Source: Ailurus styani
Lineage: Eukaryota; Chordata; Mammalia; Carnivora; Ailuridae
Length of the DNA stretch: 64,000 nucleotides
Direction: 5' to 3'
NCBI GenBank assembly: GCA_002007465.1
Contig: LNAC01000163.1
Span: 1,206,592-1,270,591 of the forward strand
A program made the position numbers and the translations under genes. Shown piece by piece: positions 34,735 through 46,849 of this stretch. Below the pieces are notes generated by a model that was not told the origin of the DNA, did not search any database, and saw nothing but the letters and a program-made list of their open reading frames with translations. Numbering within the stretch: the first letter of the stretch is position 1; every line of letters begins with the position of its first letter.

Positions 34735-34890
34735 CAATGTGTAAGTTTAAAGTGTACAACGTGCCGATTTGATACATTTCTATATTGCAATATGGTTACC
34801 ACCATAGTATTAGCTACCATCTCTATCACATCACACACTTATCATTTCTTCTTTGTGATGAGAACATTTGACAGTCAACAGGCATTCACT
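34735..34890 (-). mobile_element. Old L1 3'UTR fragment, antisense
   Basis: Reads taagtttaaagtgtacaacg, tggttaccaccatagtatta, cttctttgtgatgagaaca, the reverse of an old L1 3' region. The CA run directly upstream lies where the A-rich tail would be. Confidence 0.65.
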
Positions 34891-35430
34891 ATACAGGGAT
34901 CTGTCACCTCATAGGAGATAGCATCCTTAAGACATTTTGAGGTTTTTAGTTGAGCGCGGTAGTCACCCCCTTTATTTTTGTCCCCAGCACACACATATTT
35001 CCTACTGTATACTCTGAAAGAGGGAAACAACGTTGACATACAAGAGTACGTGATAAAGTAGAAAACTCTGAGTTCCACGGCCTATGATTTACCCTGACAC
35101 GAGCAACATCTCAGGAAGGAGAATTCGTAAGCATTGCCTCTGATTTCCCTCCCATCTTTCTTTTGTTTCTCCTTTAGCCATAGTGTCTTTCTTCCTCACT
35201 CATTCCCACCTCATCTCTGTATTTGATTTTGACAAATCCAAAATGAAGACTCTGGCCACAGAGAAGGAGAATAGAGCAGGAAAAGGAGTGTCTAACCATC
35301 AGAAATAATCCTTCATCAGCCACAAAGCATTATTGTTTGTTTGTTTGTCTTGCGTTGGGGGGTGGTTGTTTGTGTTCGTAGCTCCTGGAGCATTTCTTCA
35401 GCCGCTCCAGTGAAAACCATCTATTAAAAG
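34891..35430. other. Single-copy DNA, nothing recognised
   Basis: Contains tttgtttgtttgt at about 35334. No gene. Confidence 0.4.
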
Positions 35431-35439
35431 TGCAACCCT

Positions 35440-35639
35440 GGGGCGCCTGATGGCTCCGTCGGTTGATTGTCTGACTCTTGATTTCAGTTCAGGTCATGAT
35501 CTCACGGTTGTGAGATTGAACCCCGTGTGGGCTCCGTGCTGGGCTGGGCATAGAGTCTATTTAAGATTCTCTTCTTCCCTCTCCCTCTGCCCCTCCCCTC
35601 CTACTCACATTCTCTTTCCCTTTCCTCAAAAAAAAAAAT
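35440..35639 (+). mobile_element. Can-SINE, older copy
   Basis: Head gggcgcctgatggctccg with three bases missing, body with ccccgtgtgggctccgtgct, plain A tail without AATAAA. Duplication tgcaaccct at 35431-35439 and 35640-35648. Confidence 0.9.
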
Positions 35640-35689
35640 TGCAACCCTACTGGTACATTCCAAGTTCCTCTTCCTGATTTGTTTTTCTC

Positions 35690-35890
35690 CATAGAACTTA
35701 TTGCCAGATGCTATACTACATATTTACTTATGTGTCTTGCTTATTTTCATCCCCCCAGTAGAATGTAAGTTCCAAGAAAACAGGAACATTTGTCTGTTTT
35801 ATGCACTAACATATCTCTATCCCCTAGAATAGAGCCAGGCTCGTGTAAGATTCCCAGTGAATATTTGTTAAATTATTGTTGTTAAATGAG
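35690..35890 (+). mobile_element. L2 LINE 3' end, sense
   Basis: The phrases gtagaatgtaagttccaaga, ctctatcccctagaatagag and gtgaatatttgttaaatta follow the L2 3' end in order. Confidence 0.75.
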
Positions 35891-36009
35891 CTTGTACAGG
35901 TAACCCTCAGAACATATCATTGTTGATATTAGAAAAATGTGCTCCAAAATCCAAAGGGCCTACTTTTGAATATTAGCCTTTAAAGCAGTTTACTCAGAAA
36001 TAGAGGGTT

Positions 36010-36223
36010 TGGGCGCCTGGGTGGCTCAGTGGGTTAAAGCCTCTGCCTTCAGCTCAGGTCATGATCCCAGGGTCCTGGGATCGAGGCTCACATTGGGCTC
36101 TCTGCTCAGCGGAGAGCCTGCTTCCTCCTCTCTCCTCTCTCTCTGCCTGCCTCTCTGCCTACTTGTAATCTCTCTCTCTGTGTCAAATGAATAAAATAAA
36201 ATCTTTAAAAAAAAAAAAGAAAT
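36010..36223 (+). mobile_element. Can-SINE, mustelid-type
   Basis: Near-consensus copy: gggcgcctgggtggctcag, ggtcatgatcccagggtcct, gcctgcctctctgcctac, tail gaataaaataaaatctttaa. Duplication aaatagagggtt at 35998-36009 and 36224-36235. Confidence 0.96.
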
Positions 36224-36235
36224 AAATAGAGGGTT

Positions 36236-36838
36236 CCTTTTTTTATTTATCTTTGCAGCATCTGATTTTTTAAGAAACTCAGCAGTGTAAAAATATTCCA
36301 TAAATTAGTGTTAAATAATATCAAATGCGTAATTTTTCTTCTTGGATTTTTCTCAACTTTGACTTTGGTCAAACCAAACTATTAATAACTTGCTAAGGAA
36401 GAAAATTTTGCCTCTTGCTAATGAAAATTTTCTATACTTAAAACATTTCAGTGAACACAAGCTGGTGACCTTCTTCCATAGCTAGTTTGTAGTATTGGGC
36501 TTTTCTCTACTGTTTCCTTTTTTAAATAATTATTTAGAAGTGTTAAGAACTTCTAAGCCATTTGTACAAATAATAGGTGACCACAATAAATATCACTTTG
36601 AACAACAACAAAAAAACCCCACATTGACATAATAACTTGAATGCTTGAATAAATGCTAGAAATAACTAATATTAAAATAACTAAAATCTTTGTCTTGTCA
36701 CTCTTCTGTGTCTTCATCTCTAATAACCCATATCTTAAGGATTTTTTAACTCATGTATATGTGTATATTACTTCACAGTTTGCAAAACTCATTCATGCAC
36801 ATGGTCTTACTTAATTCCCATGGTAACAATGAAGTATT
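36236..36838. other. AT-rich single-copy DNA
   Basis: No gene and no nameable repeat. Confidence 0.4.
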
Positions 36839-37215
36839 TTTATCAGTTAGCCTGCTATGTAACAAACCATCACAAAACCTCACTGGCATAAATCTCTCAT
36901 CTTTGCTCATGGTTGGTGGCATTGGCTCCACTGTTCAGCTGAGTTCAGAGGGGGCTCATTTATGCCCCCCTGTGATTAGTTGCATATCACCTTGACAGCT
37001 TTGACGACCTTACCTGGGTTCTCTCACATGCCCTCGGCCTTAGTTGCTCAAAGTGAGCTGTCTTGAATGCTTCACATTCCTCATCCCCTAGTTTGGGCAT
37101 GTTCCCATGACAAAAGGTAGAGGAGCAAGAGAAAAAGCCAAGCCTCAGATTGCATTATTTGCTCCTGTACCACTGGCCAAAGTAAGTCACATGCTTGACC
37201 CCAGAGTTATAGTGG
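36839..37215 (-). mobile_element. MLT1-like LTR, antisense
   Basis: Starts with the reverse of an MLT1-type LTR end: tatcagttagcctgctatgt, aacaaaccatcacaaaacct, cactggcataaatc; later ggccaaagtaagtcacatgc. Strongly diverged; subfamily uncertain. Confidence 0.6.
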
Positions 37216-39035
37216 GAGGGAAAAGAAATGTTGCTCTAGGAATGCCAGTAATTAAGGTCATTAATGAGATCAACCTACAGCAAAGACTATTATTTTCATT
37301 ATTTTATGTATAAGGAAACAAGACTTGAGGAAGTTAGATAATTGCCCAAGGGAAATCAGCCATGTGAATGAGCCAGAAGCTCAGGTTTTCTGAGCTTTTC
37401 AGAAGCTCATGTTTTTCCTCTAACATGTCTGACCTATTCATTTATACTAGAGAAGCTGAAACCATATGCCCCACCCCCCACCCTGCCCACATTCAGAAAA
37501 GCTAGAACCATTTCAAATTACTGTGATACTTCAGGTATTCCAAAAACAAAAGTTAGGATGTCAATAAGATTACTCACCCTTTTGTTTAGTAAATAAATGC
37601 AAATCCTATTAGTTCACACTAATCTCTATTATTTTTAATTATCAAATTGTTATTGAATCTTTGATGTGCATTGTTTATCCCTCCAGCAAAATTCCCACCT
37701 TCTTTTAGACAGACTCCATGCCCTTATGTGTCCTATGTCTTTGTATTTCTTCTAGTGCCTGACATAGTGCTGATGCAGATAGTAACTCTACCACATGAAC
37801 AATAAAGCTACAATAACATGAGGTCAGCTTAAGAGTTCTCTGTTGGAGAAATTAAGACTAAAAGGAGAAATCAAAATTGATCTGGGATTGAGTGAACAGT
37901 AAGAGATGATTTCCAACTATACTTCCTGAAGAAAAAAAGGAATATATTTTTAATTTTCAAACCCTTCATTCCAACTAATATATATGAATATTTTCCTTAT
38001 ATTTATTTGCTCCACTCTCACAGTTGGAAATCAACTAAGGTGAACTGCCAAGGGCTAATTGGTGAACTAATTCTTTTATTCAGTGTAATAGCCATCACAA
38101 ATGTTGGGTTCAATGAGGTAATCACTTTTCCATTACAAAAATCGAATCCAGATTTTCTTTACTACACTCAGAGATAACTGGGTTAATGCCATTCTCTATC
38201 CTCTGTAGCTTTTTAATTCAATAACGTTATCAGACTTGGAAAGGGTAGCTGTTGAAAGGAATATAAGGTTTTACAAGTATTTTTGTGTATGGGTTGGTCA
38301 GGTTGTCCCCTTTCCCATGTCTGAGTCACCCTCTGGAAATGGAAGAATGGGACAAAAAAGTAATGTAATAACTTTCTGTGAAAACACTGAACATGCCATT
38401 CTCTTTTAGCAGTGTTTGGTTTTAGAAGAAAGCACAGATGATGCATGTTGTTTAGTCCCCATTGACAAGACTCTCTATAGAGAAAGGTAATGGAAAAACT
38501 TGGTGCTAAAATATATGGCCATCAATTTCCACATTTCAGTAAAAACTGAAATTCTTTCTTTAATGTTGAGTTTTAGATCTTCAGTTGGGAGCAACTCAAA
38601 GCCAAGTCAAAGTATATTGGCACCTCAGAATCCTTGAAAAGGGGAACTTATCTTCCTCATAAATAAAACCTCTTGAAAGGATCCAGCTCATAGTCAAGGC
38701 TAGCTTCACTATTAAAGCAACAATTAAGTGGCTATAAATGTGAAGAATGCTTCTCATCACCTATAAATAGATCTATACTTTTTGAAGCACATTGCAGTAA
38801 TGCCTGAGGATAATACTATTTCCTTCTGACTCAGAATGACATTGGCTGAATTGTTACAGATATGGAAACATTGATTGATAGTGACAGGCAAACCAAACTG
38901 CTATACAAAATTCGAGATAAGGGTGGATTCAATGGTAGATTATTTTTCAACAATAGGACTACATAGACGCTGGAATTTTGAATTCAGAGTTAGACTCAAC
39001 CAATGTCAGTTTCTGAAAATAAAAAACATAACCAC
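37216..39035. other. Single-copy DNA, nothing recognised
   Basis: About 1.8 kb. Weak L2-like wording near 37735-37775 (ttcttctagtgcctgacata) is not enough to call. No gene. Confidence 0.4.
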
Positions 39036-39499
39036 TATGATGGTTGATTTTATGTGTCAACTTGACTGGGCTAAGAGATGCCCAGGTAGCTGATAAAACA
39101 TTGCTCCTGGGTGTGTCTGTGAGGGTATTTCTGGGAAGATTATCATTTGAATCAGTAGGCTGAGTAAGTAGATTTGCCATCACCATTGTGGGCTGGCATC
39201 ATCCAGTCCACTGAGGAACCAGGTAAAACAAAAAGGCAGAGGAAGGGCGAATTATCTTTTCTTGAACTGGGATGTCCATCTTCTCTTGCTCTTCAACATC
39301 AGAGCTCCTGGTTCTTGGCCTTTGGATGCCAGGATTGAATTATACCACTGGCTTCCCTAGTTCTCCAGCATGCAGATGGCCAATCATGGGACCCCCTGGC
39401 TTCCATAGCAACGTGAACCAATTCCCACAATAAATCTCCTCTTTAATCTCTATATGTATCCTATTGGTTCTGTTTCTCTGGAGAACCCTGATTAAGACA
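39036..39499 (+). mobile_element. Solo LTR-like element (TG...CA), sense
   Basis: Starts tatgatggttgattttatgt, gtcaacttgactgggctaag and ends ggttctgtttctctggagaa, ccctgattaagaca, with a polyadenylation signal aataaat at about 39430. It has the form of a mammalian ERVL/MaLR-type LTR with no internal coding sequence. A diverged sister copy is at 59098-59535. Confidence 0.7.
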
Positions 39500-39902
39500 A
39501 TCACTAAGTAGAATCTTTTCCAATGTGCAGATTGACAGTAAACAACTCATTCCCCTCTCCAACAACAGCATTCACATAAAATGCATCATCAGGAGCAGCT
39601 TCATTGTGGAATAACATGAGCAATAGCATGGCCCTAAAATGTTTTCCTTCTAAGACTATAAGTTGTAATAACAACGATTTGTGTGTGTGAAAATCAGACA
39701 AGGCCTAAAGGAAATAAGATTTCCTATAAGAAAATATTAATGTATAATAAGTATATTTTTAAGGGACAGCAGTTCATAATCACCAGACATATTTCTTGGT
39801 AATAATGATGAGGCTGAAAAAGATGCCAAAAAAATTAGGGGAATAATGATTACAGCCAGCATGATTACAAGAGTTAAGAAGATATTTTGAGACTGATGTT
39901 CA

Positions 39903-40110
39903 GGGCGCCTGGGTGGCTCAGTGGGTTAAAGCCTCTGCCTTCGGCTCTGGTCATGATCTCAGGGTCCTGGGATCGAGGACTGCATCGGGCTCCCTGCTTG
40001 GTGGGGAGCAGCTCCCTCTTCTCTCTCTGCCTGCCTCTCTGCCTGCTTGTGATCTCTCTCTCTCTCTCTCTCTCTGTGTCAAATAAATAAATAAAATCTT
40101 TAAAAAAAAA
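39903..40110 (+). mobile_element. Can-SINE, mustelid-type
   Basis: gggcgcctgggtggctcag, (CT)n, tail aaataaataaataaaatctt. Perfect duplication gactgatgttca at 39891-39902 and 40111-40122. Confidence 0.96.
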
Positions 40111-40122
40111 GACTGATGTTCA

Positions 40123-42593
40123 AAGAAATGGGTGCTGTATCCCTATATGGCACCAACAAGCCTTAGGAAAGTCATGTAAACTCTTTATGGTTTTCTTTCC
40201 CAACACAATGGGAGATTGGATTATACGATCCCTTCTGCCATTGGGACTCATTGACCTTTCTCTCTCTGGATTTTGGGAACCTATACAGTGAACCTCATTA
40301 TTACCTTTTCTAATTTTCATTATGCTTTAATTTATTCTCTGTGATAATTTTCAAAAGTTATTTAATACCAAGGAATAGTACCTCTTATTTGATTCACAAT
40401 GATGATGTGGTTGTTAAGGATCTAGCATTTATTTTAATTTCTTGGAAGAAAGCAATAGAAAAAGGACATTTTATACTTCAAATATGGTTATATAATGATT
40501 GTCATTTTTTATAAAGTCACAGTTCTTATAAAGAAAAATTCCCCTTATTAACAATGAAATATTAAAATATTCCTCAAATGATATTTTATTGCTGAGGATT
40601 ATGTAACAAAAGTTGTACTTTCATAAATTGTTAGTGAATGATACAGATTAGTACAAGCCTAGTCGAATGAAATTTAATAGGCTGATCAAGAGTGAGAAAA
40701 ATGCTCAGAATTTTATTTCCAATGTTGGCTGTAGAATTCAAGTAGCTCAGTCCTACAGAAAAAAGCAACTTAGAGCTCAACTCTATATCATTATACCATA
40801 TTTTAAAAATACGTTCAGAAGATAGAACATGGAATCAGGCAGGAAATTGCAAAATCAACACTTAAGCTTGTGGATCTTAAAAGATGTTTCCCAGGATTTC
40901 AGATCCAGAAGTTCAGGTTGTTTCAACTGTTCTATTCAAAACGAAAGCCACTACTCCTGAAGTCCATTTCCAGAAGTAGGAAGAAAAGGAAGAAGCAGGA
41001 ATAAATCAATACATGGAAAAGCATATCTATTACTGCCTAAGTCTAGTGAAGTAAGATACCAATTTATCAACAGTAAAATTCATTTGATTACATCAAAAAA
41101 TAATGGCTTCTATCGTTACAGTTTTGTCATCATCGTTGTTGTTGTTGATGTCCAGGGAGGAGTTTGCCAGGGAAAAAAAAGAAAAGAAAAGAAAAATCAT
41201 TGTAACTGGTGGCAGGAAGTCAATGTGCTGTGAGTTGCCCAGTGCTTGGAAATAAGACATCAGGTGTCTGCTCACCTAGTCCACAGGGGCTGTCTCTGGA
41301 TGAAGGACTAAGGCTATAGGTACGTTTTAAGATTTCAAAAATGTGTATCTTCACATGTGTCACTTTTTTATTTTCCCTTTTTCTGTATGATCAGCGACTA
41401 AGCCATTAAAAACAGCTATGTCTAGTTGCCATTTTGGTGTGTGACAGGAAAGTCAGTTGAGTGGAGAGGACTCCTGGGAAGGCTAAGGAGACTGTTCCAC
41501 TTCACAGCCATATCCCGGGGAAGCACATGCCCAAAGCGTCGAGTAGATGACAAACCAACTACAAAGAAAAAAAGGAGATAGAGTCCAAATCTGAAAAGCG
41601 GGATTTAGCTGGAGAAAAGTTGGGGGAAGGGGATGTACAAGGGAGTTCAGGCAGCCTAAAAATGACCATAGCAATATCAGAAGTTGATTTGAGATGAGTC
41701 TCGAAAATCAGTTTGCAAGAAAAATGAAGTAGTTGTTTTTCTGCCAAGGTTTATGACTCTATTATTTTCATGCATCTATATTAAAATCCTTACATTGCCA
41801 TGTTCCCTCCAGGGACTCCCCCATTGTTTCACACCTCTAGCACACACTGCTGAAAGCCGACTCTGGATTTCACCTCAAATGAAAATGTTCACAGTTTGAA
41901 TTTGCAAAGAGTGATACTAATTCCCTCTAAGGCACCAACCACCTATAGAGAGGTGAGAAGCTTCATATTTTTTAAATTTCTGTAACCTATATAGCAAATA
42001 TGGCATATGTGCATACATATGCATAATATACATGCATACATGTTTATACCATATGCATAGGTATATACACACAAGTATATATACAAAATATACAGACACA
42101 CATGCTAGGAAATGTTAAGGAAGTGACAGAACCAAGAAGTTTATTGTATTTTCCTAAGACATTTATCCTATTTCTTGGTAAGATTAGATCCAAAGTATTC
42201 CATTTTATAGGGAACTGATAACTAGAGAGAAATAATCCAAAAGCTCCATTTCAACTGGTTTTCAGGGGAAAACAATTAATTTAGTCATGACCTAAACATA
42301 GCACCAGCCACAAATATTGGGAAAGCAATATTGTTTAGGAATACTATCGCACAGAGATCAGGCGTTGCTGACTTTGTGTAATAGTAGTCTCTTGGATGTG
42401 GTTGACAAGCATCCTCCAAGTTGAGAGAGAGAGGAGATCAGAGTTATGAAAGTAGAGCCTAAAGAGAGCTTGAAATGCTGTAAGATGGTATTCCCTGAAT
42501 AGGTCCTCTTAGTCTGATTCACTTGGGAGTGGGAATCACTAGATTAATACAACATAAACTAGAAAAACAGCACTAATCTAATCTACTCGTAGT
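40123..42593. other. Single-copy DNA with an alternating TA/CA patch at 41990-42105
   Basis: About 2.5 kb without a nameable repeat or gene. 41990-42105 alternates purine and pyrimidine (catatgtgcatacatatgca and similar), a low-complexity patch. Confidence 0.4.
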
Positions 42594-42611
42594 ATTAAAA
42601 ACCCACTTCCC

Positions 42612-42771
42612 AGGGTACCTGAGTGGTTCAGTTCGTTAAGTATCTGACTCTTGATTTCTGCTCAGGTCATCATCTCAGGGTTATGAGATCGAGCCCTGCA
42701 TCAGGCTCTGTGCTCAGCACAGAGTTTGCTTAAGATTCTCCTCTTCTCCCTCCCCCTCTGCCCCTCCCCCT

Positions 42772-42824
<53 letters not shown>

Positions 42825-42857
42825 TAAATTAATAAATAATCAAATAAATACATAAAT
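42612..42857 (+). mobile_element. Can-SINE with long (CT)n expansion
   Basis: Head gggtacctgagtggttcagtt; the body CT run is expanded to a pure (CT)n at about 42773-42819. Tail is a mix of aataaata units. Flanks attaaaaacccacttccc and atttaaaaacccactccc form the duplication. Confidence 0.9.
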
Positions 42858-42875
42858 ATTTAAAAACCCACTCCC

Positions 42876-43298
42876 CCCCTTTTTTTTACTGGCAGCTCAG
42901 AAGAATTTCTTGCTACTAGATAATTAACTTAGTGATAAGTACCAAAAAAGTTTAAATTCTTGAGAACATCCAGTTTCCCTTAATTATATCATTTTTCAAT
43001 ATTCTTATTAAATGTCATCAGTTCTTCAACAGTTGTGTAATTTGTGCCCTACTTAAATGCTTTCGGCCACGGGGTGCAAAGACAGAAGAATCCAGCCTTG
43101 GATCTCTTTTAGTCATGTGCCCTGGGGAGGGGTTGCCTCTGCCAGGAAGGAAGGACGACCTTTTCCTAGTTCACCTCCACCAGCATCCTCAAGTTAACAT
43201 TGGGTCTGCTCTAGCCTCCTACAGGGATACCAAAACTTTCCATTCTCCGTCTTCTCTCTCTACTCTTTTCTCTATCCACCTTCAAAATCCTCCTCTTG
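42876..43298. other. Single-copy DNA, nothing recognised
   Basis: No gene. A C/T homopolymer patch at 42873-42887 borders the SINE. Confidence 0.4.
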
Positions 43299-43497
43299 GG
43301 GCACCTGGGTAGTTCAGTCAGTTAAGCATCTCCCTTCAGCTCTGGTCATGATCCCAGGGTCCTGGATTGAGCCCTGTATCTGGCTCCCTGTTCTGCTAGG
43401 AGCCTGCTTCTCCCTCTCCCTCGGCCTGCCACCCCCCCCCATTTGTGCTTGCACTCTCTCTCTCTCTCTCTCTGTCAAACAAATAAAATCTTTAAAA
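43299..43497 (+). mobile_element. Can-SINE
   Basis: Head ggggcacctgggtagttcagt, (CT)n, tail aaacaaataaaatctttaaa. The tail runs into a TA/CA repeat, which hides the right duplication. Confidence 0.88.
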
Positions 43498-43541
43498 ATA
43501 TATATATACACACATATATATATATGTGTGTGTGTATATAA
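43497..43541. repeat. Palindromic (TA)n(CA)n(TA)n(TG)n microsatellite
   Basis: Reads as TA units, then CA, TA, TG and TA units, so the two halves are near reverse complements. It grew out of the A-rich tail of the adjoining SINE. Confidence 0.9.
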
Positions 43542-43544
43542 ATA

Positions 43545-44854
43545 ATATGGAATATAGAAAGTAGACATAATCTCCAGAAATAGAGGGACTAGTTATAAAG
43601 CACAGCGATTTTATATTCAGGGGATGGAGACTAAAGGCCAGTAGATTCAATAGGTATCTATCCTTTAAGGGGTAAAACTATCTTTATAGTCTTAGTTTAG
43701 TCTCTCCTTAATTTAGGAGAGGCATTCCCTAAAATTAAACAAATCTATTTTCATCAAATGAGACTTCTGATTAAACGTTGTAGCCTTTGTCTATTGCCTA
43801 CAGGGAAAGAAAATGCTGATCTGCTAACAAGAGTAATTCAATCCTAGCTACAGTTATATTTTTCATTACAAGTGAGTAAATTGATATTCTGGTTTATACA
43901 TCTCTCTGTCTTTATTGAAATGAAGCAATTTCCTAGGGTCTAATTGTCTCAGAGTTGTGACAAGATCAAATTTCTGGCCTTGCAAAGCTGAAGACTAGAC
44001 CCTGAAAAGTGACGAGTCAACCACTGGACCACATCTCTAAATGGCTCTCCTAAGCTGTAGCCACAATCCCCATTGGACATTGCAACATCATGAACCTGGG
44101 AAATCAACACACCTTGCTTTCTGAATTTTATATGAATTTCATTTGTTTGCTTTCTTAATACTTTCATTTGGTGTATTTACTAAAAGATGTTCACCACAGT
44201 AGCGGTTAGGGGACATATGTAGTTTATACATAGTGAATAATTTAAATTTAATAACTTAATTTAAGAAAGAGTCATTTTTAACACATGCATAATTTAAGTT
44301 AAATTCCAGTATTTCTAAGGCTGAGGGTGATATTTAATAACATAAAATCAGAAGGAATATGAAGCCAATATCTTTTGCATCAGATACAAACCATTTTCCA
44401 GTTCTCAGCCTAGAGGCCATTGTCATTCAATCAAAAGATAGCGCAGCCTATATGGTCCTGTTAAGCCACAAGAGAAGAGACAGAAACCATTCTGGGCCAA
44501 AGGTAGCTTCAGCCAGAATGTTTCAAAGCTTATATCACAGGAAAATTAAACTCCTCGCTTTCTAATTAAAAGAGCTAAGGGGTTAAATAAAGAATTGATG
44601 AGGACTGCACTTAAAATTTTATAGTTGAGAAATTTCAACTAAAGACTGGGGATTCTCTGCAATTCGTACAGTATTAAAGATCTAATATTCCTCTCCATTC
44701 CTAGTGCCACAAATAAATACCTATTGTAATACTGTGATTTTTAATGGAAATATATATTTGGTCTTCATCCCCATTTCTGGCACAAAACTCCTAAAACTGT
44801 TGAAATTTCCCAAGTGATTAGAGTGATAAAGATGTCTTTCATTGTACTACTGAG
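43545..44854. other. Single-copy DNA, nothing recognised
   Basis: About 1.3 kb. Frames at 43949-44167 and 44359-44565 have no domain. Confidence 0.4.
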
Positions 44855-45460
44855 GTGACTTTTGGAAAGCACCTAGGCTGGAGGCCAGCTGCCAAGGGAC
44901 CCAACCTGCCAAGGGACTGATCAAGGGATCAGTCATTAATGGCCAGTGATTAATCAATCATGCCTATGCAAGAAACCTCCACAAATACCCAAAAGGACTG
45001 AGTTCAGAGAGCTTCTGGGTTGGTGAACACATGGACATTTGGAGAGAATGGTGCTCTTCCAAAGCTACACGTCTTTTCCCCATACCTTGCCCTATACATC
45101 TCTTCCATCTGGCTGTTCCTGAGCTATAGCCTTTTATAATAAACTGATGATCCAGCAAGTAAAATGTTTCTCTGAGTTCTGTGAGTCTCTCTATTAAATG
45201 AATCAAACCCATGGAAGGGGTCATGGAAACCTTTGATTTATAGCCAGTGGGTCAGACATACAGTGGCTCTGTAACAACCCAGCTTGCAGCTGGCATCTGA
45301 AATTAATGTGGGAGAAGGGGGGTCTTGTGGGACAGAACCCTTAACCTGTGGGGTCCGATGCTATCTCTAGGTAGACAGTGTCACAATTGAGCTAAATTGT
45401 AGGATACCCATTTGGTCTCTGACAATTGCTTGTTGGTGTCAAGAAGCCCCCACTGCCCAC
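44855..45460 (+). mobile_element. Solo LTR, ERVL-type, sense
   Basis: Typical late part of an ERVL LTR: tgctcttccaaagctacacg, ccataccttgccctatacat, ctggctgttcctgagctata, signal tataataaactgatga near 45137, then tgtttctctgagttctgtga, ggtcatggaaacctttgatt and ccttaacctgtggggtccg. No internal viral genes flank it. The 3' end is replaced by a CA repeat at 45467. Confidence 0.75.
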
Positions 45461-45466
45461 CCCTAT

Positions 45467-45504
45467 ACACACACACAGACACACACACACACAGACACAC
45501 ACAC
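45467..45504. repeat. (CA)n microsatellite with CAGA interruptions
   Basis: CA run interrupted by acaga at two places; marks the 3' side of the ERVL LTR. Confidence 0.95.
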
Positions 45505-45513
45505 GTGAAAGTA

Positions 45514-45548
45514 TTGGGTTCCTGAACCCTAAGGGTTCAGGAACCCAA
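45514..45548. repeat. Perfect 16-bp inverted repeat with 3-base loop
   Basis: Left arm ttgggttcctgaaccc (45514-45529), loop taa, right arm gggttcaggaacccaa (45533-45548). All 16 pairs match. It lies about 10 bases from the CA repeat. No known element end or gene terminator is recognised. Confidence 0.95.
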
Positions 45549-45748
45549 AGACCTATGCTCAGGTAGATCAGCGCATGCTGTGTAGAGGTCCTAAGTAAGT
45601 GGGTGTGCCATGTGTTCATACACTTAAAATGTTCACATAGACCATGAGGCAAAAATGTCTGATATTACTTTCTAACCACAAGGAATTTACCTCCCTATCT
45701 AAAAAAAATTTAAATTAAACTGTAAAAGCTTTTAGAAAAGTTTGTAGA

Positions 45749-45942
45749 GGGGTGCCTGGGTGGCTCAGTGGGTTAAGCCTCTGCCTTCAGCTCAGGTCAT
45801 GATCTCAGGGTCCTGGGATCCAGCCCCACATCAGGCTCTCGGCTCGGTTGAGACCTGCTTCTTCCTCTCTCTCTGCCTGCCTCTCTGCCTACTTGTAATC
45901 TCTCTCTCTGTCAAATAAATAAATAAAATATTTTTTTAAAAA
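45749..45942 (+). mobile_element. Can-SINE, mustelid-type
   Basis: ggggtgcctgggtggctcag, gcctgcctctctgcctac, tail aaataaataaataaaat. Perfect 15-base duplication agaaaagtttgtaga at 45734-45748 and 45943-45957. Confidence 0.96.
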
Positions 45943-45957
45943 AGAAAAGTTTGTAGA

Positions 45958-46616
45958 ACCATCTTCAGGTACATAGCACATTATAGAAGCGGTAAATAAA
46001 AGATTACCACTGCCTTCTGTCTTCATTTCAGTGAGGAGATCATATAATATCCCTGTGTTCCCATATGCGAAATATAAATAATCAAACCAAATGATCCATG
46101 TTTCCTTCCATTTCTGACTGTCCAAGATTCTCTAAGACACCAAAAGTGGGAGGTTTTGAGAACCAGTTGAAGAAAAACCATAGTGCCCTCTGCAAAGCAA
46201 CAACAACATATTGGCAAGGCATTATGCAGTTATGTCCAGTAACATTCTCAGTTGATAGTTCGTCACCAAATGTGATTCTCTGGTGACATTTTCCTGCTTA
46301 TATCAGCTAGAACCTTCAGAGTGCAGTCAATAGTGGAATATTAAACAGTGTTTCCACTAATCATTTTCAAAATACCCTTATTATCTCCCATACTTCATTT
46401 TTAAACTCAGAAGTTTTATCTGAAAGACACATGGCTTTTCTTTACTAAATGTCATCTCCTGTTTTAATACATATGCCATTAATATGTTTATATTTTACTA
46501 AATTTGGAAAATACATCAAAATAAAAATTATTTGCAGTTTCTCAGATGACTCCTACAAAGATCAAAGATATTCACTAATAACTCCTTTCAGTCTTTTTTT
46601 TCCATAAAAAGAATAG
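45958..46616. other. Single-copy DNA, nothing recognised
   Basis: No gene or nameable repeat. Confidence 0.4.
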
Positions 46617-46630
46617 AAAGTTGTTATTTT

Positions 46631-46835
46631 TTAAAAGATTTATTTATTTTTTTGAGATAGCAAGGGCAAGCACGAGTGGGAGGAGGGGCAGAGGGAGAGG
46701 GAGAGAGAGAATCTCGAGCAGACTACCCGTTGAGCCCAGGACTTGACACAGGGCTTGATCCCAGGACCCTGAGATCATGACCTGAGCCAAAACAAATAGT
46801 TGGTTGTTCAACTGACTTAGCCACCCAGGTACCCT
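46631..46835 (-). mobile_element. Can-SINE, antisense, older copy
   Basis: Reverse head cttagccacccaggtaccc; tail side aaaagatttatttattttt. Perfect duplication gaaagttgttattt at 46617-46630 and 46836-46849. Its body differs from the mustelid-type copies downstream. Confidence 0.93.
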
Positions 46836-46849
46836 GAAAGTTGTTATTT

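Noticed and set aside
44855..45460. Possible endogenous retrovirus with genes
   Set aside because: Only an LTR is present; no gag, pol or env-like frame adjoins it.
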